DNA from: Bacteroidaceae bacterium
GTDB lineage: Bacteria; Bacteroidota; Bacteroidia; Bacteroidales; Bacteroidaceae
DNA: 60,634 nucleotides
Direction: 5' to 3'
Assembly (NCBI GenBank): GCA_017536765.1
Contig: JAFXGV010000012.1
Location: 1 to 60,634, forward strand
Part shown: positions 47,767 through 57,115 of the stretch, piece by piece
Layout of the letters: each line of letters starts with the position of its first letter
How positions within the stretch are numbered: the first letter of the stretch is position 1
Notes under the pieces: model-generated
What the model was told of the DNA's origin: nothing
The model's database searches: none
The model's input: only the letters and a program-made list of their open reading frames with translations
Position numbers and translations under genes: made by a program

Positions 47767-48558
47767 CTAATCTATCTGAAATTCGCGCTTGCGCAGTACA
47801 AAGTCGCGGCCAAGATATTTTTCGCGCACCACAGGATTTTCGGCAAGCACCTCGGGGGTACCCTCGAAGAGTATTCTTCCCTCGAACAACAGATAGGCGC
47901 GGTCGGTAATGCTCAGCGTCTCCTGCACGTTGTGGTCGGTAATGAGAATACCGATGTTCTTATCTTTCAATTTCCACACGATATACTGGATATCCTCTAC
48001 CGCAATGGGATCGACACCGGCAAAGGGCTCGTCGAGCATAATGAATTTGGGATCTATGGCCAGACAGCGGGCAATCTCGGTGCGGCGGCGTTCACCACCC
48101 GAAAGGCGGTCGCCAAGGTTCTTGCGCACCTTTTGCAGGCGGAACTCCTCTATGAGGCTTTCGAGTTTCTCCTTCTGGTACTCCTTGGGCTTGTTGGTGA
48201 GTTCCAGCACCGATGCAATGTTGTCCTCCACCGTCATTTTGCGGAACACGCTTGCCTCCTGCGCCAAATAACCCACACCTATGCGGGCACGCTTATATAC
48301 AGGGAAATTGGTTATTTCGGTATCGTTGAGAAATATTTTACCATCGTTGGGCACCACAAGCCCCGTTGTCATATAGAACGAGGTTGTTTTGCCGGCACCA
48401 TTCGGCCCCAGGAGGCCCACAATCTCACCCTGCTTCACATCGAAGGATACGTTATTCACCACGGTACGTTTGCCGTAGCGTTTCACAAGGTTCTCGGTGC
48501 GCAACACCATACGTTCGGGAGTTGCGGATATATTCTCATTTTCAGCAAATGCAACCAT
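47767..48558 (-). CDS. lptB: LPS export ABC transporter ATPase LptB
   Basis: A 263-residue ABC ATPase that powers LPS extraction from the inner membrane. It has Walker [11 protein letters not shown], the signature LSGGERRR, Walker [14 protein letters not shown] and the switch His in LITDHNVQE. The family-specific [14 protein letters not shown] stretch identifies LptB. The start at 48558 ([11 protein letters not shown]) is preferred because it is about 13 nt downstream of the predicted initiation point; 48510 (MVLRTENL) is an alternative. It is divergent from mlaE. Confidence 0.95.
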   Translation of the reverse strand: MVAFAENENISATPERMVLRTENLVKRYGKRTVVNNVSFDVKQGEIVGLLGPNGAGKTTSFYMTTGLVVPNDGKIFLNDTEITNFPVYKRARIGVGYLAQEASVFRKMTVEDNIASVLELTNKPKEYQKEKLESLIEEFRLQKVRKNLGDRLSGGERRRTEIARCLAIDPKFIMLDEPFAGVDPIAVEDIQYIVWKLKDKNIGILITDHNVQETLSITDRAYLLFEGRILFEGTPEVLAENPVVREKYLGRDFVLRKREFQID

Positions 48559-48577
48559 TTTCTTACATATTTTGTGG

Positions 48578-48587
48578 CGAAGATAAT
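48578..48587 (-). promoter_or_regulatory. Probable -7 element of lptB
   Basis: The minus strand reads TTATCTTCGC, the recurring -7 sequence, 19 nt upstream of the lptB ATG at 48558. The distance argues for the shorter start. Confidence 0.5.
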
Positions 48588-48754
48588 GCATTTTTGGTTT
48601 ATGCCCAACATTTGCCGCAAGTTTTGGAAGCGCAGCCTCGTTTTGGAGCATCGTTGTAATTGTTTTTGCGCTCGTCAGTTGCCAATTATGTCTTTTTCAA
48701 AGCCAAAAAAACATAAAACAGCGGGCGGCGGGTGCTATTGACAGATAAAAATAG

Positions 48755-48762
48755 TATCTTCG
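48755..48762 (+). promoter_or_regulatory. Probable -7 element of mlaE
   Basis: Plus-strand TATCTTCG 20 nt before the mlaE ATG. It is the same -7 variant as upstream of lptB, on the opposite strand. A TTG lies only 14 bp upstream, so the -33 assignment is weak. Confidence 0.45.
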
Positions 48763-48782
48763 CACACGAAAACAGGATATAA

Positions 48783-49532
48783 ATGTTTATAGCAAAATCC
48801 ATAAAGACATTCGGCAGCTATCTGCTGCTTATGCGCCGCGTATTTGCCCGCCCCGAAAGCGGCAGAATATTTATGCGCCAGACAATGCGTGAGATATTCC
48901 AGTTGGGAATAGACTCCATACCCATTGTGCTGCTCATTTCATTCTTCATAGGAGCGGTTATATGCATTCAGATGAAACTAAACATAGAAAACGCCTGGAT
49001 GCCCAAATTCGTGGTGGGATATGCCACCCGCGAGATTATGCTGCTCGAGTTTTCATCCTCCATTATGTGCCTTATACTTGCCGGCAAGGTGGGTTCGAAC
49101 ATAACATCGGAGATAGGCACAATGCGCGTGACACAGCAGATAGATGCATTGGAGATAATGGGAGTGAACTCGGCCAATTTCCTCATAATGCCCAAGGTGG
49201 CCGCCCTCATAGCAATGATACCCATATTGGTTATATTCAGCATTGTGGCGGGAATTGTGGGAGCATATGCAATAGGCTTTTTCACCGGCATAATGACACC
49301 CGACGACCTCACCTGCGGCCTGCAATACGAATTTCAGCAGTGGTACATATGGTGCAGCATAATAAAAGCGATATTTTTTGCCTACATCATAACCTCGGTG
49401 GCATCGTTCTACGGCTACACCGTGGAGGGCGGCTCCATTGAGGTGGGCAAGGCAAGCACCGATTCGGTGGTGAGCTGCAGCGCGCTCATCCTGTTTGCCG
49501 ACATTGTATTAACCCAGCTACTTATGCAATGA
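48783..49532 (+). CDS. mlaE: MlaE-family ABC transporter permease
   Basis: A 249-residue inner-membrane permease of the MlaE/YrbE family moving phospholipid between the membranes. It has about five or six membrane helices and the family motifs EIGTMRVTQQIDALEIMGVN and the C-terminal GYTVEGGSIEVGKASTDSVV. The stop overlaps the ATG of mlaF by 4 bp. No MCE-domain (MlaD) gene follows here; in this phylum it is often elsewhere (recollection). Confidence 0.92.
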   Translation: MFIAKSIKTFGSYLLLMRRVFARPESGRIFMRQTMREIFQLGIDSIPIVLLISFFIGAVICIQMKLNIENAWMPKFVVGYATREIMLLEFSSSIMCLILAGKVGSNITSEIGTMRVTQQIDALEIMGVNSANFLIMPKVAALIAMIPILVIFSIVAGIVGAYAIGFFTGIMTPDDLTCGLQYEFQQWYIWCSIIKAIFFAYIITSVASFYGYTVEGGSIEVGKASTDSVVSCSALILFADIVLTQLLMQ

Positions 49533-50281
49533 TAGAGATACAGAACATACACAAGCAGTTTGGCACACAAACCGTGCTCAACAACATAAGCGCCACCTTT
49601 GAAGAGGGGCAGACAAGCCTCATCATTGGCCAGAGCGGTGCCGGAAAGACCGTTCTCCTCAAATGCATTGTGGGTTTGCTGGACCCCGAGAAAGGCAAAG
49701 TGCTATACGACGGGCGCAACGCGCTCACGTTCAACAAGAAGGAGCGTCACTTGCTGCGTCGCGAAATGGGTATGCTTTTTCAGAGCGCGGCCCTTTTCGA
49801 TTCTATGAGTGTATTAGAGAATGTGATGTTCCCCCTGGATATGTTCTCCACAAAAACATACAACGAGCGACTTAAACGCGCCCGCTTTTGCCTTGAACGT
49901 GTGAACCTGCTCGATGCACAGGACAAAAGCCCCGAGGAGCTGTCGGGCGGAATGCAAAAGCGCGCAGCCATTGCCCGCGCCATAGCCCTTGAACCGCGCT
50001 ACCTCTTTTGCGACGAGCCTAATTCGGGCCTCGACCCCAAGACCTCACTCATTATTGACGAGCTGATACACGGCATCACCAAGGAGTATAACATAACCAC
50101 CATTGTGAACACGCACGATATGAACTCGGTTATGAACATCGGTGACCACATACTGTTCCTTGCCGGTGGCGAGATATCGTGGGAGGGTAACAAGGATGGC
50201 ATACTACACACCGAAAACAAGCAGCTTAACGATTTCCTTTTCTCGAGCGAAATTCTGCGCAGGGTAGCAAGTGAGAAATAA
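49529..50281 (+). CDS. mlaF: MlaF-family ABC transporter ATP-binding protein
   Basis: A 250-residue ABC ATPase partnering MlaE. It has Walker A GQSGAGKTVLLKC, the Q-loop in GMLFQSAAL, signature LSGGMQKRAAIARA and Walker B YLFCDEPNSGLDP. Order and overlap with mlaE make a two-gene operon ending at a strong bidirectional terminator. Confidence 0.93.
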   Translation: MIEIQNIHKQFGTQTVLNNISATFEEGQTSLIIGQSGAGKTVLLKCIVGLLDPEKGKVLYDGRNALTFNKKERHLLRREMGMLFQSAALFDSMSVLENVMFPLDMFSTKTYNERLKRARFCLERVNLLDAQDKSPEELSGGMQKRAAIARAIALEPRYLFCDEPNSGLDPKTSLIIDELIHGITKEYNITTIVNTHDMNSVMNIGDHILFLAGGEISWEGNKDGILHTENKQLNDFLFSSEILRRVASEK

Positions 50282-50317
50282 AAAAGGTTGCTGAAAATTT
50301 TCAGCAACCTTTTTTAT
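50280..50317. terminator. Bidirectional terminator between mlaF and paaK
   Basis: A fully self-complementary palindrome at 50281-50315 with A-run and T-run on either side (core GGTTGCTGAAAA/TTTTCAGCAACC). It serves both converging operons. Confidence 0.9.
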
Positions 50318-51636
50318 TATTTTCCTTTTTCCCAATCCGAAAAATCACGCTTGTCGAGCACGTGTTTTGCCTTGCCCATAGAACGAGCGATGGTTCCGGG
50401 GGGCTGGATGTGGATGTTGGGCTTGATACCGGTGACAGACACCAAGCGGTCGTACAGATACTTGATGAAAGGCATCTGTCGTGCGGGGTTGGGTGAGAAG
50501 AGGTCGGGGCGCAACTCCACATCAAGGTCAAATGTATCCTCGTTGTGCTTTCTATCCACGGTAATGAAATACTGGGGAGTGAAGGCGGGGAACTCGGTGA
50601 GGATGGCCTCTATCTGGCTGGGGAATACATTCACGCCACGAATAATGAGCATATCGTCGCTGCGACCGAGAATCTTGCCAATGCGCACGCTGGTGCGGCC
50701 GCAACGGCACTTTTCGTAGATGAGGTTGGTGAGGTCGCGTGTGCGGTAACGCAAAATGGGCATAGCCTCCTTGCACAGCGATGTAAACACAAGCTCGCCC
50801 TTTTCACCGGGTGCCACGGGCTCCAGGGTGTCGGGGTTTATAATCTCGGGGTAGAACATATCCTCCCACACGTGTGTACCATCCTGATACTGGCACTCGC
50901 CGCCCACACCGGGGCCCGACATCTCGGTAAGGCCGTAGATATCGATTGCCTTTATGCCGAATTTGCTCTCCAGTTCGCGACGTATGCCCCAGGTCCAGGG
51001 CTCGGCGCCGAAGAAGCCCACACGCAGTTTGAGGTCCTCCTTCTTGATACCGCATTTTTCCATAACCTCGGCCAAGTGAAGAGCATATGAAGGTGTGCAG
51101 CAGAGCGCTGTGGTACCGAAATCCTGCATAAGCATCACCTGCTTCTCGGAATTACCCGATGAGGTGGGCAACTGCACTGCACCAAGCTTGGCTGCACCGT
51201 CGTGTGCGCCCAAGCCACCGGTAAAGAGGCCGTACCCGTATGACACCTGCACCACATCGCCAGGGCCCACATCGCCCACGGCAAGCACGCGAGCCACACA
51301 CTCGGCCCAATTGTCGAGGTCGTTCTGTGTATATGTACCCACCACGGGCTTTCCTGTTGTTCCCGACGAGGCGTGAATACGCTTTATCTCGCTCATAGGT
51401 ACAGCATTCAGGCCAAAGGGATACTCGTCGCGCAAATCGTGCTTGGTGGTAAACGGCAACTTGGTGATGTCGTCGATTGATTTTATATCCTCGGGACGAA
51501 CACCCTTCTGGTCCATCTTTTTCTTGTAAAAAGGCACATTCTCATAGCAGCGTTTAACGGTGGCTATAAGACGTTCTGTCTGCAATGCCCGCATATTCTC
51601 GCGGGACATACATTCCATTTCGGGATTGAATATCAT
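50317..51636 (-). CDS. paaK: Phenylacetate-CoA ligase-type enzyme, copy 1
   Basis: A 439-residue adenylate-forming CoA ligase activating an aryl acid such as phenylacetate. The AMP-binding P-loop is HASSGTTGKPVVGTY (about 89-103) and the GLTEMSGPGV motif follows. The C-terminal lysine is in the RSMGKAKHVLDKRDF region. It lies last in the iorA-iorB-paaK2-ACT-paaK1 operon, 5 bp after the ACT gene. Copies 1 and 2 are similar but not identical, and substrate differences cannot be read from the sequence. Confidence 0.9.
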   Translation of the reverse strand: MIFNPEMECMSRENMRALQTERLIATVKRCYENVPFYKKKMDQKGVRPEDIKSIDDITKLPFTTKHDLRDEYPFGLNAVPMSEIKRIHASSGTTGKPVVGTYTQNDLDNWAECVARVLAVGDVGPGDVVQVSYGYGLFTGGLGAHDGAAKLGAVQLPTSSGNSEKQVMLMQDFGTTALCCTPSYALHLAEVMEKCGIKKEDLKLRVGFFGAEPWTWGIRRELESKFGIKAIDIYGLTEMSGPGVGGECQYQDGTHVWEDMFYPEIINPDTLEPVAPGEKGELVFTSLCKEAMPILRYRTRDLTNLIYEKCRCGRTSVRIGKILGRSDDMLIIRGVNVFPSQIEAILTEFPAFTPQYFITVDRKHNEDTFDLDVELRPDLFSPNPARQMPFIKYLYDRLVSVTGIKPNIHIQPPGTIARSMGKAKHVLDKRDFSDWEKGK

Positions 51637-51641
51637 AACGT

Positions 51642-52067
51642 TTAATTTTTGAAGTTATCTTCATCTAATAGAATAATGCTCTTGCGGGCTATAACCTGCA
51701 TAGCCTCGTCGCTCTTGTCGGTGCGCATAACCAGTACACCTCTGCCTTGCCACAGGAACGAGTACATATAAAGAATATTCACACCTGCATCGGAGAGTGC
51801 ATTTATAGCTGTGGCCGCCTTGCCGGGCTCGTCCTCTATAGCTATGGCAAGCACATCGGTCAACTGCACGTTTATGCCATTCTCCTTGAGTATGGTGAAA
51901 GCCTCACGGGGCGCCGAGCAGAGCACTCGGTATATACCATAGTCTTGCGTATCGGCTATAGTGGATGCTATTATCTGTATTTTAGCCTCGCTCAGAAGGT
52001 TGAGTACCTTTATGAGGGTTCCGCTCTTGTTCTCGATAAATATCGATAGCTGTTTTATTGTTGTCAT
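51642..52067 (-). CDS. Protein with two tandem ACT domains
   Basis: A 141-residue small regulatory protein made of two ACT repeats: residues 1-70 (TIKQLSIFIENKSGTLIKVL) and 71-141 (DVLAIAIEDEPGKAATAINAL). ACT domains bind amino acids and similar ligands. The position between two CoA ligase genes and downstream of iorAB suggests sensing of an aromatic amino acid or keto acid (inference). Confidence 0.88.
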   Translation of the reverse strand: MTTIKQLSIFIENKSGTLIKVLNLLSEAKIQIIASTIADTQDYGIYRVLCSAPREAFTILKENGINVQLTDVLAIAIEDEPGKAATAINALSDAGVNILYMYSFLWQGRGVLVMRTDKSDEAMQVIARKSIILLDEDNFKN

Positions 52068-52093
52068 TGTTTATTCTCTGTTTTTATACGGGG

Positions 52094-53425
52094 TTATTGA
52101 TACACGGTACGTTTATCCACCACACGCACAGCCTTGCCGTCGGAAACCGGCAGTGTACCTTTAGGCAGGAGCTTTACAACCGGTGTGAGCAGAATTTCGT
52201 CTTTCAGCGCACGCTGTATGCGCTTGGTGAGATCCTGCAAGCGGTGGAAATCATCGGTAAAGAGTTCCTCCAACTCCACCTCCACAAGCATATTGTCGTT
52301 TTCCTTGTCGGTGGTGAGGGTTATGAGGTAATTGCTTGCCAATTCGCTGAAGTTCATCAATATCTTTTCTATCTGTATGGGGAAGATATTTACACCGCGC
52401 AACACCATCATATCGTCGCTGCGGCCGCGCATACGGTCGATGCGCACGTGGTTACGCCCGCAGGGGCAGCTGCGGCCAAGCACGCGGGTGAGGTCGCGGG
52501 TGCGGTAACGCAACAACGGCATAGCCTCGCGGCAGAGGGTTGTGAGCACCAACTCGCCTATCTCGCCGTCGGGCACAGGCTCCAATGTTTCGGGGTTCAC
52601 AATCTCCACAATGTAATAGTCTTCCCAAAAGTGCAGGCCGTTCTGCTCCTGGCACTCAAAGCCTACACCCGGGCCGCACATTTCACTCATACCAAAGGAG
52701 TTGTAGGCTTTCACACCCATCATCTCCTCTATGCGGCGACGCTGCTCCTCGGAATGGGGCTCTGCACCTATGGCAAGCACCTTCAATTTTGTATCGCGGC
52801 GCGGATCTACGTCCATACTGCGCATAACCTCGTAAAGACGGGTGACATACGAGGGAACGGCGTGCAGGGCTGTGGTACCAAAGTCGGTAATGAACTTTAT
52901 CTGGCGAAGCGAGTTACCCGCAGCAGCAGGCACGGTGAGCATACCCAGGCGCTCGGCACCATACTGGAAACCAAGACCGCCGGTGAACATACCATATCCG
53001 CTGGAGTTCTGGAACACATCGTCGGGACGCAGGCCCACCATCCACAGGTTGCGAGCAACCTGTGCAGCCCACTCCTCAAGGTCCTTGCGGGTGTGAAGGA
53101 TTACGGTGGGGGTACCTGTGGTACCGCTCGATGAGTGCAGGCGGGTGCACTCCCTCAAAGGCACGCTGGCCATACCAAAGGGATATGTATCGCGCAAGTC
53201 CTGCTTGGTGGTAAACGGGATGCGCCTTATATCATCGAGGCTTTTTATATCCTCGGGTGTTATGCCGGCCTCTTGGAAACGTTTTTTATAGAAGGGTGAG
53301 TTCATACAATGGCGCACCGTGGCCTGCAGGCGTTCGAGCTGCAATGCCTCAATCTCGGCTCGCGTCATAGTCTCCATCTTCTCATTGAAGAAGGGGCAGT
53401 TATCGTTTGGAATCATATTGTTCAT
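52094..53425 (-). CDS. paaK: Phenylacetate-CoA ligase-type enzyme, copy 2
   Basis: A 443-residue aryl-CoA ligase. P-loop HSSSGTTGTPTVILH (about 99-113) and GMSEMCGPGVGFECQ are visible, with the C-terminal lysine region SDGKAVRVVDKRTVYQ. The start at 53425 (MNNMIPNDN) is chosen because it falls 20 bp after the iorB stop; a longer frame from 53455 would run into iorB. Confidence 0.9.
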   Translation of the reverse strand: MNNMIPNDNCPFFNEKMETMTRAEIEALQLERLQATVRHCMNSPFYKKRFQEAGITPEDIKSLDDIRRIPFTTKQDLRDTYPFGMASVPLRECTRLHSSSGTTGTPTVILHTRKDLEEWAAQVARNLWMVGLRPDDVFQNSSGYGMFTGGLGFQYGAERLGMLTVPAAAGNSLRQIKFITDFGTTALHAVPSYVTRLYEVMRSMDVDPRRDTKLKVLAIGAEPHSEEQRRRIEEMMGVKAYNSFGMSEMCGPGVGFECQEQNGLHFWEDYYIVEIVNPETLEPVPDGEIGELVLTTLCREAMPLLRYRTRDLTRVLGRSCPCGRNHVRIDRMRGRSDDMMVLRGVNIFPIQIEKILMNFSELASNYLITLTTDKENDNMLVEVELEELFTDDFHRLQDLTKRIQRALKDEILLTPVVKLLPKGTLPVSDGKAVRVVDKRTVYQ

Positions 53426-53444
53426 AATTGTTTCGCATTTAGAA

Positions 53445-54014
53445 TTACCCCTCAAAACCTGCTTGGAAAGCCTTTAGATTGGCCTCTACCACGGCATCTC
53501 CCTTGCGGGCAAAAATAGTGCGTATGGCATCTTGCAGTTCCCCGGCCGACAATATTTGGATGTGGCGCGCTGCCATACCAAGCAGCACCATATTTGCGCC
53601 ACGGGGGTTGCCCACACTCTTGGCAACGGCATCTATATCCATCATATCCACTGCAGGCAGGGCTGCCAGTTCGCTCTGCACCGAAGCCATTTCGGGGTAG
53701 TTTGGTATGTTCACAAAAGGTTCGCTGCCTGTAACAACTTTTCCATCGGCTGCCAGGTATTGCAGATAACGAAGGCTCTCCATAGGCTCCATACTTATAA
53801 TCATATCTGCAGCACCCTGTGCTATCAAATCGCTGTATATGGCCTCATCGGAGAGACGAAGATGGCTCTGCACGTCACCGCCGCGCTGGCTCATACCGTG
53901 CACCTCGGCCTGTTTGAGGTTAAGACCTGCCTTTGTGGCGGCCTCGCCTATAATGGTGGCGATGGAGAGGATACCTTGCCCTCCCACACCGCATAATATA
54001 ATATCTATTTTCAT
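53445..54014 (-). CDS. iorB: Indolepyruvate oxidoreductase subunit beta
   Basis: A 189-residue gamma-type domain of 2-oxoacid:ferredoxin oxidoreductase. It starts MKIDIILCGVGGQGILSIA, the GVGGQG motif of the family, and has the AEVHGMSQRGGDVQSHLR stretch that contacts CoA/substrate. With IorA it converts aryl pyruvates (from Phe, Tyr, Trp) to aryl-acetyl-CoA plus CO2. It starts 30 bp after iorA. Confidence 0.94.
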   Translation of the reverse strand: MKIDIILCGVGGQGILSIATIIGEAATKAGLNLKQAEVHGMSQRGGDVQSHLRLSDEAIYSDLIAQGAADMIISMEPMESLRYLQYLAADGKVVTGSEPFVNIPNYPEMASVQSELAALPAVDMMDIDAVAKSVGNPRGANMVLLGMAARHIQILSAGELQDAIRTIFARKGDAVVEANLKAFQAGFEG

Positions 54015-54044
54015 AATTCGGTATTGCTTTTACTATACGGGAAA

Positions 54045-55637
54045 TCAGGCATTCTCCTTGGCCTTCCGTGCCTCACGCGCTTTGCGTGCGGCAGTCTGAA
54101 TACACTCACGACGGGGGATTACAACCGACACTCCGGGGTAATCAATTTCCTCCTTGAGGATGCGTTTAATCTCATCCATATTCTTGGGCAGGGGAACAAC
54201 CACGCGCACGTGCTCGGGCTCCACGCCGAGGGCCACACAGATGGCCTCGAATTTGCTGGTTCCGGCCGAGTCCTGGCCACCTGTCATACCGGTGGTGAGG
54301 TTGTCCGATATCACCACAGTGATATTGCTCTTGTCGTTCACGGCATCGAGCAGGCCTGTCATACCGCTATGTGTGAAGGTGGAGTCGCCAATGATGGCTA
54401 CCGAGGGGAAGAAGCCTGCATCGGCTGCACCCTTGGCCATAGTGATGGAGGCACCCATATCGACACAGCTTGCCAAAGCCTTGAAGGGAGGCAATGCGCC
54501 CAGGGTGTAGCAACCAATGTCGCCGAATATTCTATAATCGGGGTATGTAGCCAGCACCTGGTTAAGCGCCGTATATACATCCCTGTGGCCGCATCCCTGG
54601 CACAGCTGGGGCGGGCGTGGCGCAACAACAGCCGAGGGGGCGTGCATTGGTTTCTGCTCCACACCAAGAGCCACCGCCACATTGTCGGGGGTGAGCTCGC
54701 CTGTGCGCGGCAGGTCGCCTGTGAGGCGGCCCTTCAAAGGATATTCGGCACCAAGCAGAGCTTTCACCTGCTGCTCCACCACGGGCTGGCCATCTTCAAC
54801 CACTATAACGGCATCATTCTCACCCGCCAAGCGACGTATAGCCCCCTGGGGCAATGGGTACTGGCTCACTTTCAGTATGTTGGCACTGTTACCGACAGCC
54901 TCTTTCACATAATTGTAACCTATGCCGCAGGCTATGATACCAAGTGAACCGCCGCCACACTCCTGCCTGTTGTAAACGGAAGCCTCGGAGGCGGCAAGCA
55001 TATCGGCCTGCTTGTCGATTAAGGTGGCGTAACGCGCACGTGCTATACCGGGCAACAACACCCAGCGCTCCTGGCATATTCCAAGATTCTGCACCTCGGC
55101 AGCATTGCGCACCTCAACTGCCGCACGGCTGTGTGCCAAGCGGGTGACCACGCGCACAATAACGGGCTCGCGCAGTTTCTCCGACAGTTCAAAGGCGCTC
55201 TGCATCATATCGTAGGCCTCTTGCTGGTTCGATGGCTCCATTATGGGCACCATTGCAAAAGCTCCATAGAAACGGCTGTCCTGCTCGTTCTGGCTGGAGT
55301 GCATTGAGGGATCGTCGGCTGCAACCACCACCAAACCACCGTGCACGCCGGTGATGGCGGAATTCACAAAAGCATCGGCAGCCACATTCATACCTACGTG
55401 TTTCATACACACCAATGCACGGCGGCCGGCATAGGACATACCCAAGGCGGCCTCCATTGCGGTTTTCTCATTGGTACACCAGCGGCTGTGCACCTTACGC
55501 TCACGGGCCAGCGAATCGGCCTGTATAAATTCTGTTATTTCAGTAGATGGAGTTCCGGGATAGGCATACACACCGCCCAAACCGGCGTGTATGGCTCCAA
55601 GCGCTATGGCTTCGTCTCCAAGTAGTAGTTTTTTCAT
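54045..55637 (-). CDS. iorA: Indolepyruvate oxidoreductase subunit alpha, no C-terminal ferredoxin domain
   Basis: A 530-residue thiamine-diphosphate enzyme. The N-terminal pyrimidine-binding domain starts MKKLLLGDEAIALGAIHAGL and has AYPGTPSTEI. The C-terminal TPP domain has LCQGCGHRDVYTAL and the Mg/TPP motif GDIGCYTLG...GDSTFTHSG. Archaeal IorA proteins end with two [4Fe-4S] clusters in a ferredoxin domain. Here the protein stops after the TPP domain (VVIPRRECIQTAARKAREARKAKENA has no CxxCxxC). Electrons would need another carrier or subunit. Confidence 0.93.
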   Translation of the reverse strand: MKKLLLGDEAIALGAIHAGLGGVYAYPGTPSTEITEFIQADSLARERKVHSRWCTNEKTAMEAALGMSYAGRRALVCMKHVGMNVAADAFVNSAITGVHGGLVVVAADDPSMHSSQNEQDSRFYGAFAMVPIMEPSNQQEAYDMMQSAFELSEKLREPVIVRVVTRLAHSRAAVEVRNAAEVQNLGICQERWVLLPGIARARYATLIDKQADMLAASEASVYNRQECGGGSLGIIACGIGYNYVKEAVGNSANILKVSQYPLPQGAIRRLAGENDAVIVVEDGQPVVEQQVKALLGAEYPLKGRLTGDLPRTGELTPDNVAVALGVEQKPMHAPSAVVAPRPPQLCQGCGHRDVYTALNQVLATYPDYRIFGDIGCYTLGALPPFKALASCVDMGASITMAKGAADAGFFPSVAIIGDSTFTHSGMTGLLDAVNDKSNITVVISDNLTTGMTGGQDSAGTSKFEAICVALGVEPEHVRVVVPLPKNMDEIKRILKEEIDYPGVSVVIPRRECIQTAARKAREARKAKENA

Positions 55638-55738
55638 ATTTTTATCTTTATACTTTTATTTTGCAACGAAATGTGGTAAAGTTATATAAAATTCTTTGTT
55701 TAATAACTTATATGTTGAAAAAATCACAGAATTAACAC

Positions 55739-55776
55739 AAAAACCCTCAAAGTTTGTCAAAACTTTGAGGGTTTTT
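55739..55776 (-). terminator. Terminator after der
   Basis: Perfect 16-bp stem (55740-55755 with 55760-55775), 4-nt loop, T-rich tail on either strand. It lies 20 bp after the der stop, and the iorA promoter region is on the other side. Confidence 0.85.
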
Positions 55777-55795
55777 GTGTATCGCAAGCAATTTA

Positions 55796-57109
55796 TCACT
55801 TCTGTCTTATGAATATATTTATAGGAACACCTGTGAATTTCCAATTATCGCGAATCTTGTTCTCCAAGAAACGCTTGTAGGGCTCGCGCACATACTGCGG
55901 CAGGTTGGCAAAAAAGAGGAACGACGGAACGCGTGTCTCGTGCAACTGCATACAGTATTTTATCTTTATATACTTGCCCTTTATCGAAGGTGGCGGAAAG
56001 GCCTCTATTATGGGCAACATTGTTTCGTTGAACTTGGCTGTGGAGATTTTTGTCTTTGAATTGAGATATACCTCCTTGGCTGTTTCCAACACCTTGAACA
56101 CACGCTGCTTGGTTACTGCCGATGTGAATATTATGGGGAAATCCACAAAGGGCGCCACACGCTGACGTATTGCATTCTCGAAGAACTTCTGCACCTTTTC
56201 GCTCTTGTCCTCCACAAGGTCCCACTTGTTCACCACCACAACAAGGCTCTTTTGATTGCGCTGTATAATAGAGAAGATGTTGAGGTCCTGCGATTCTATG
56301 CCGCGGGTGGCATCTATCATAAGAATGCACACATCGCTGTTCTCTATGGCACGGATAGAACGCAGCACCGAGTAGTACTCTATATCCTCGTTCACCTTGC
56401 CTTTTTTGCGGATACCCGCGGTATCTACCAGATAGAAATCGAAACCAAACTTGGTATAACGGGTGAGGATGGAGTCGCGTGTGGTACCTGCAATGTTGGT
56501 TACTATATTGCGCTCCTCGCCCAGGAATACATTTATTATGGAGCTTTTACCTGCATTGGGGCGGCCCACCACAGCAAAGCGGGGGATATTCTCCTCGGGT
56601 GCCTCCTCGGCCTCCTTGGTGAATTTCGAAACAATGAGGTCGAGCAGGTCGCCTGTGCCGCTGCCATTGGCCGCCGATATGCAGTGCATATCGCCCAAGC
56701 CCATACTGTAGAACTCGGCCGCAGCATATTGCATTTCGTATGTATCTACTTTATTGGCTACCACAAGCACAGGCTTTTTTGTGCGGCGCAGCATTGATGC
56801 AAGCTCGCTGTCGAGGTCGGTGAGGCCGTTCATCGCATCCACCACAAAGAGGATGACATCGGCCTCTTCCATTGCAAGTGTCACCTGTTCGCATATTGCC
56901 TCCTCGAACACATCGTCGGAGTTTCTCACCCAACCACCTGTGTCCACAAGCGAGAACTCCTTGCCACACCACAGACAACGGCCATACTGGCGGTCGCGGG
57001 TAGTGCCGGCCTCGTCCGATATTATCGCCTGCTTTGTTTCGGTGAGGCGGTTGAAGAGGGTTGATTTACCCACATTAGGGCGGCCAACTATTGCTACTAA
57101 ATTTCCCAT
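55796..57109 (-). CDS. der: Ribosome-biogenesis GTPase Der (EngA)
   Basis: A 437-residue protein with two tandem G domains, GRPNVGKST (about 8-16) and GRPNAGKSS (about 180-188), each followed by DTGG/DTAGI and NKVD/NKWD motifs. A C-terminal KH-like domain ends at PINIFIRQK. It acts in 50S subunit assembly. It follows era by 6 bp. Confidence 0.97.
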   Translation of the reverse strand: MGNLVAIVGRPNVGKSTLFNRLTETKQAIISDEAGTTRDRQYGRCLWCGKEFSLVDTGGWVRNSDDVFEEAICEQVTLAMEEADVILFVVDAMNGLTDLDSELASMLRRTKKPVLVVANKVDTYEMQYAAAEFYSMGLGDMHCISAANGSGTGDLLDLIVSKFTKEAEEAPEENIPRFAVVGRPNAGKSSIINVFLGEERNIVTNIAGTTRDSILTRYTKFGFDFYLVDTAGIRKKGKVNEDIEYYSVLRSIRAIENSDVCILMIDATRGIESQDLNIFSIIQRNQKSLVVVVNKWDLVEDKSEKVQKFFENAIRQRVAPFVDFPIIFTSAVTKQRVFKVLETAKEVYLNSKTKISTAKFNETMLPIIEAFPPPSIKGKYIKIKYCMQLHETRVPSFLFFANLPQYVREPYKRFLENKIRDNWKFTGVPINIFIRQK

Positions 57110-57115
57110 AGTCTA

